Assembly: GCA_021787505.1 (NCBI GenBank)
Contig: JAJYLU010000169.1
Span: 1 to 5,407 of the forward strand
Reading direction: 5' to 3'
Origin: Nitrospirota bacterium
GTDB taxonomy: Bacteria > Nitrospirota > Thermodesulfovibrionia > Thermodesulfovibrionales > UBA6898
DNA: 5,407 nt
The notes under the pieces were generated by a model that saw only the letters and a list, made by a program, of their open reading frames with translations, had not been told where the DNA came from and did no database searches. Shown one piece after another: positions 5,175-5,407 of this stretch (position 1 is the first letter of the stretch; the number at the start of each line of letters is the position of its first letter). A program made the position numbers and the translations under genes.

Positions 5175-5407
5175 ATGGCTAATGAGACGAAAGGCAAATG
5201 TAAGTTTTGTGATTCTTTTCTTTCTAAGGAGCCAACTGAGGAAGGGTCGGTAGTTTGGTTTGAGTGCCCGATATGTGGTTCAGTAGCGCTTACTAAAGAG
5301 GCTTTTGAGGATATCTGTCCCGCGCTTTTTTCAGGAGAAGAACTACACGGACTGAGTATAATTTTGAGAAATCAATTTGAGGCCAGAGGCGGCAAGAGAC
5401 CTAAGAA
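5175..5407 (+). CDS. 5' part of an uncharacterised zinc-ribbon protein leaving the window
   Basis: The ATG at 5175 opens a frame of 77 codons that runs off the right edge without a stop. GAGGAGGG (5158-5165) precedes it by 9 nt, a good ribosome binding site. The N-terminus holds a likely zinc ribbon with C9-K-F-C12 and C31-P-I-C34. It is followed by a helical-looking stretch with FEDICPALFSGEELHGLSIILRNQ (about 44-67). Small zinc ribbons followed by a short L-x-G or H-x-L-S-x-x-L-R segment occur at the N-terminus of many uncharacterised accessory proteins. That resemblance is from memory and gives no function. The reading frame is visibly more A/T-rich than hrpB or greB and follows a toxin-antitoxin remnant, which fits an accessory region beginning here. 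The C-terminal domain, which would show the function, lies outside the window. Confidence 0.75.
   Translation, partial: MANETKGKCKFCDSFLSKEPTEEGSVVWFECPICGSVALTKEAFEDICPALFSGEELHGLSIILRNQFEARGGKRPK

Noticed and set aside
1..5407. CRISPR array, insertion sequence or rRNA genes
   Set aside because: No regularly spaced repeats, no transposase-like reading frame with terminal inverted repeats, and no rRNA-like sequence were seen on either strand.

Overview
The window looks like ordinary bacterial chromosome. Base composition is mixed and moderately GC-rich, Shine-Dalgarno sites are of AGGAGG type, and the gene set (HU, HrpB helicase, GreB) fits a Gram-negative-type bacterium. A deltaproteobacterial-lineage or Nitrospirota-like host is a guess from the style of the proteins. 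Nothing in the sequence fixes the taxon.

Left half, all on the minus strand, read right to left: a large hrpB-type DEAH/DExH helicase gene (1046-3574, TTG start), then a small predicted membrane protein ending in a zinc ribbon (671-964), then an HU-family nucleoid protein (175-441). At the left edge is the first 17 codons of another minus-strand gene, whose N-terminus resembles the Q-motif of UvrD/PcrA-type helicases. The spaces between these genes hold a 46-nt imperfect hairpin (586-631), a perfect 16-bp palindrome upstream of the HU gene (489-504), and small stem-loops over the stop codons of the HU and zinc-ribbon genes.

Right half, plus strand: greB (3917-4420), an Xre-type antitoxin (4618-4956), and at the right edge the start of an uncharacterised zinc-ribbon protein (from 5175). 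Two gene remains flank greB. Upstream (3744-3829) is the first ~28 codons of a second HU-like gene, with a good ribosome binding site but a one-base deletion. Downstream (about 4445-4637) is the decayed C-terminal part of a RelE/HigB-like toxin that runs into the antitoxin start. The antitoxin therefore appears to be an orphan.

The genes do not form one pathway. The recognisable ones act on nucleic acids: DNA packaging (HU), RNA or nucleoprotein remodelling (HrpB), rescue of paused RNA polymerase (GreB) and transcriptional autoregulation (antitoxin). I did not find a convincing new biological system. The most informative observations are the two gene relics, the structured element at 586-631 and the uncharacterised zinc-ribbon gene at the right edge.
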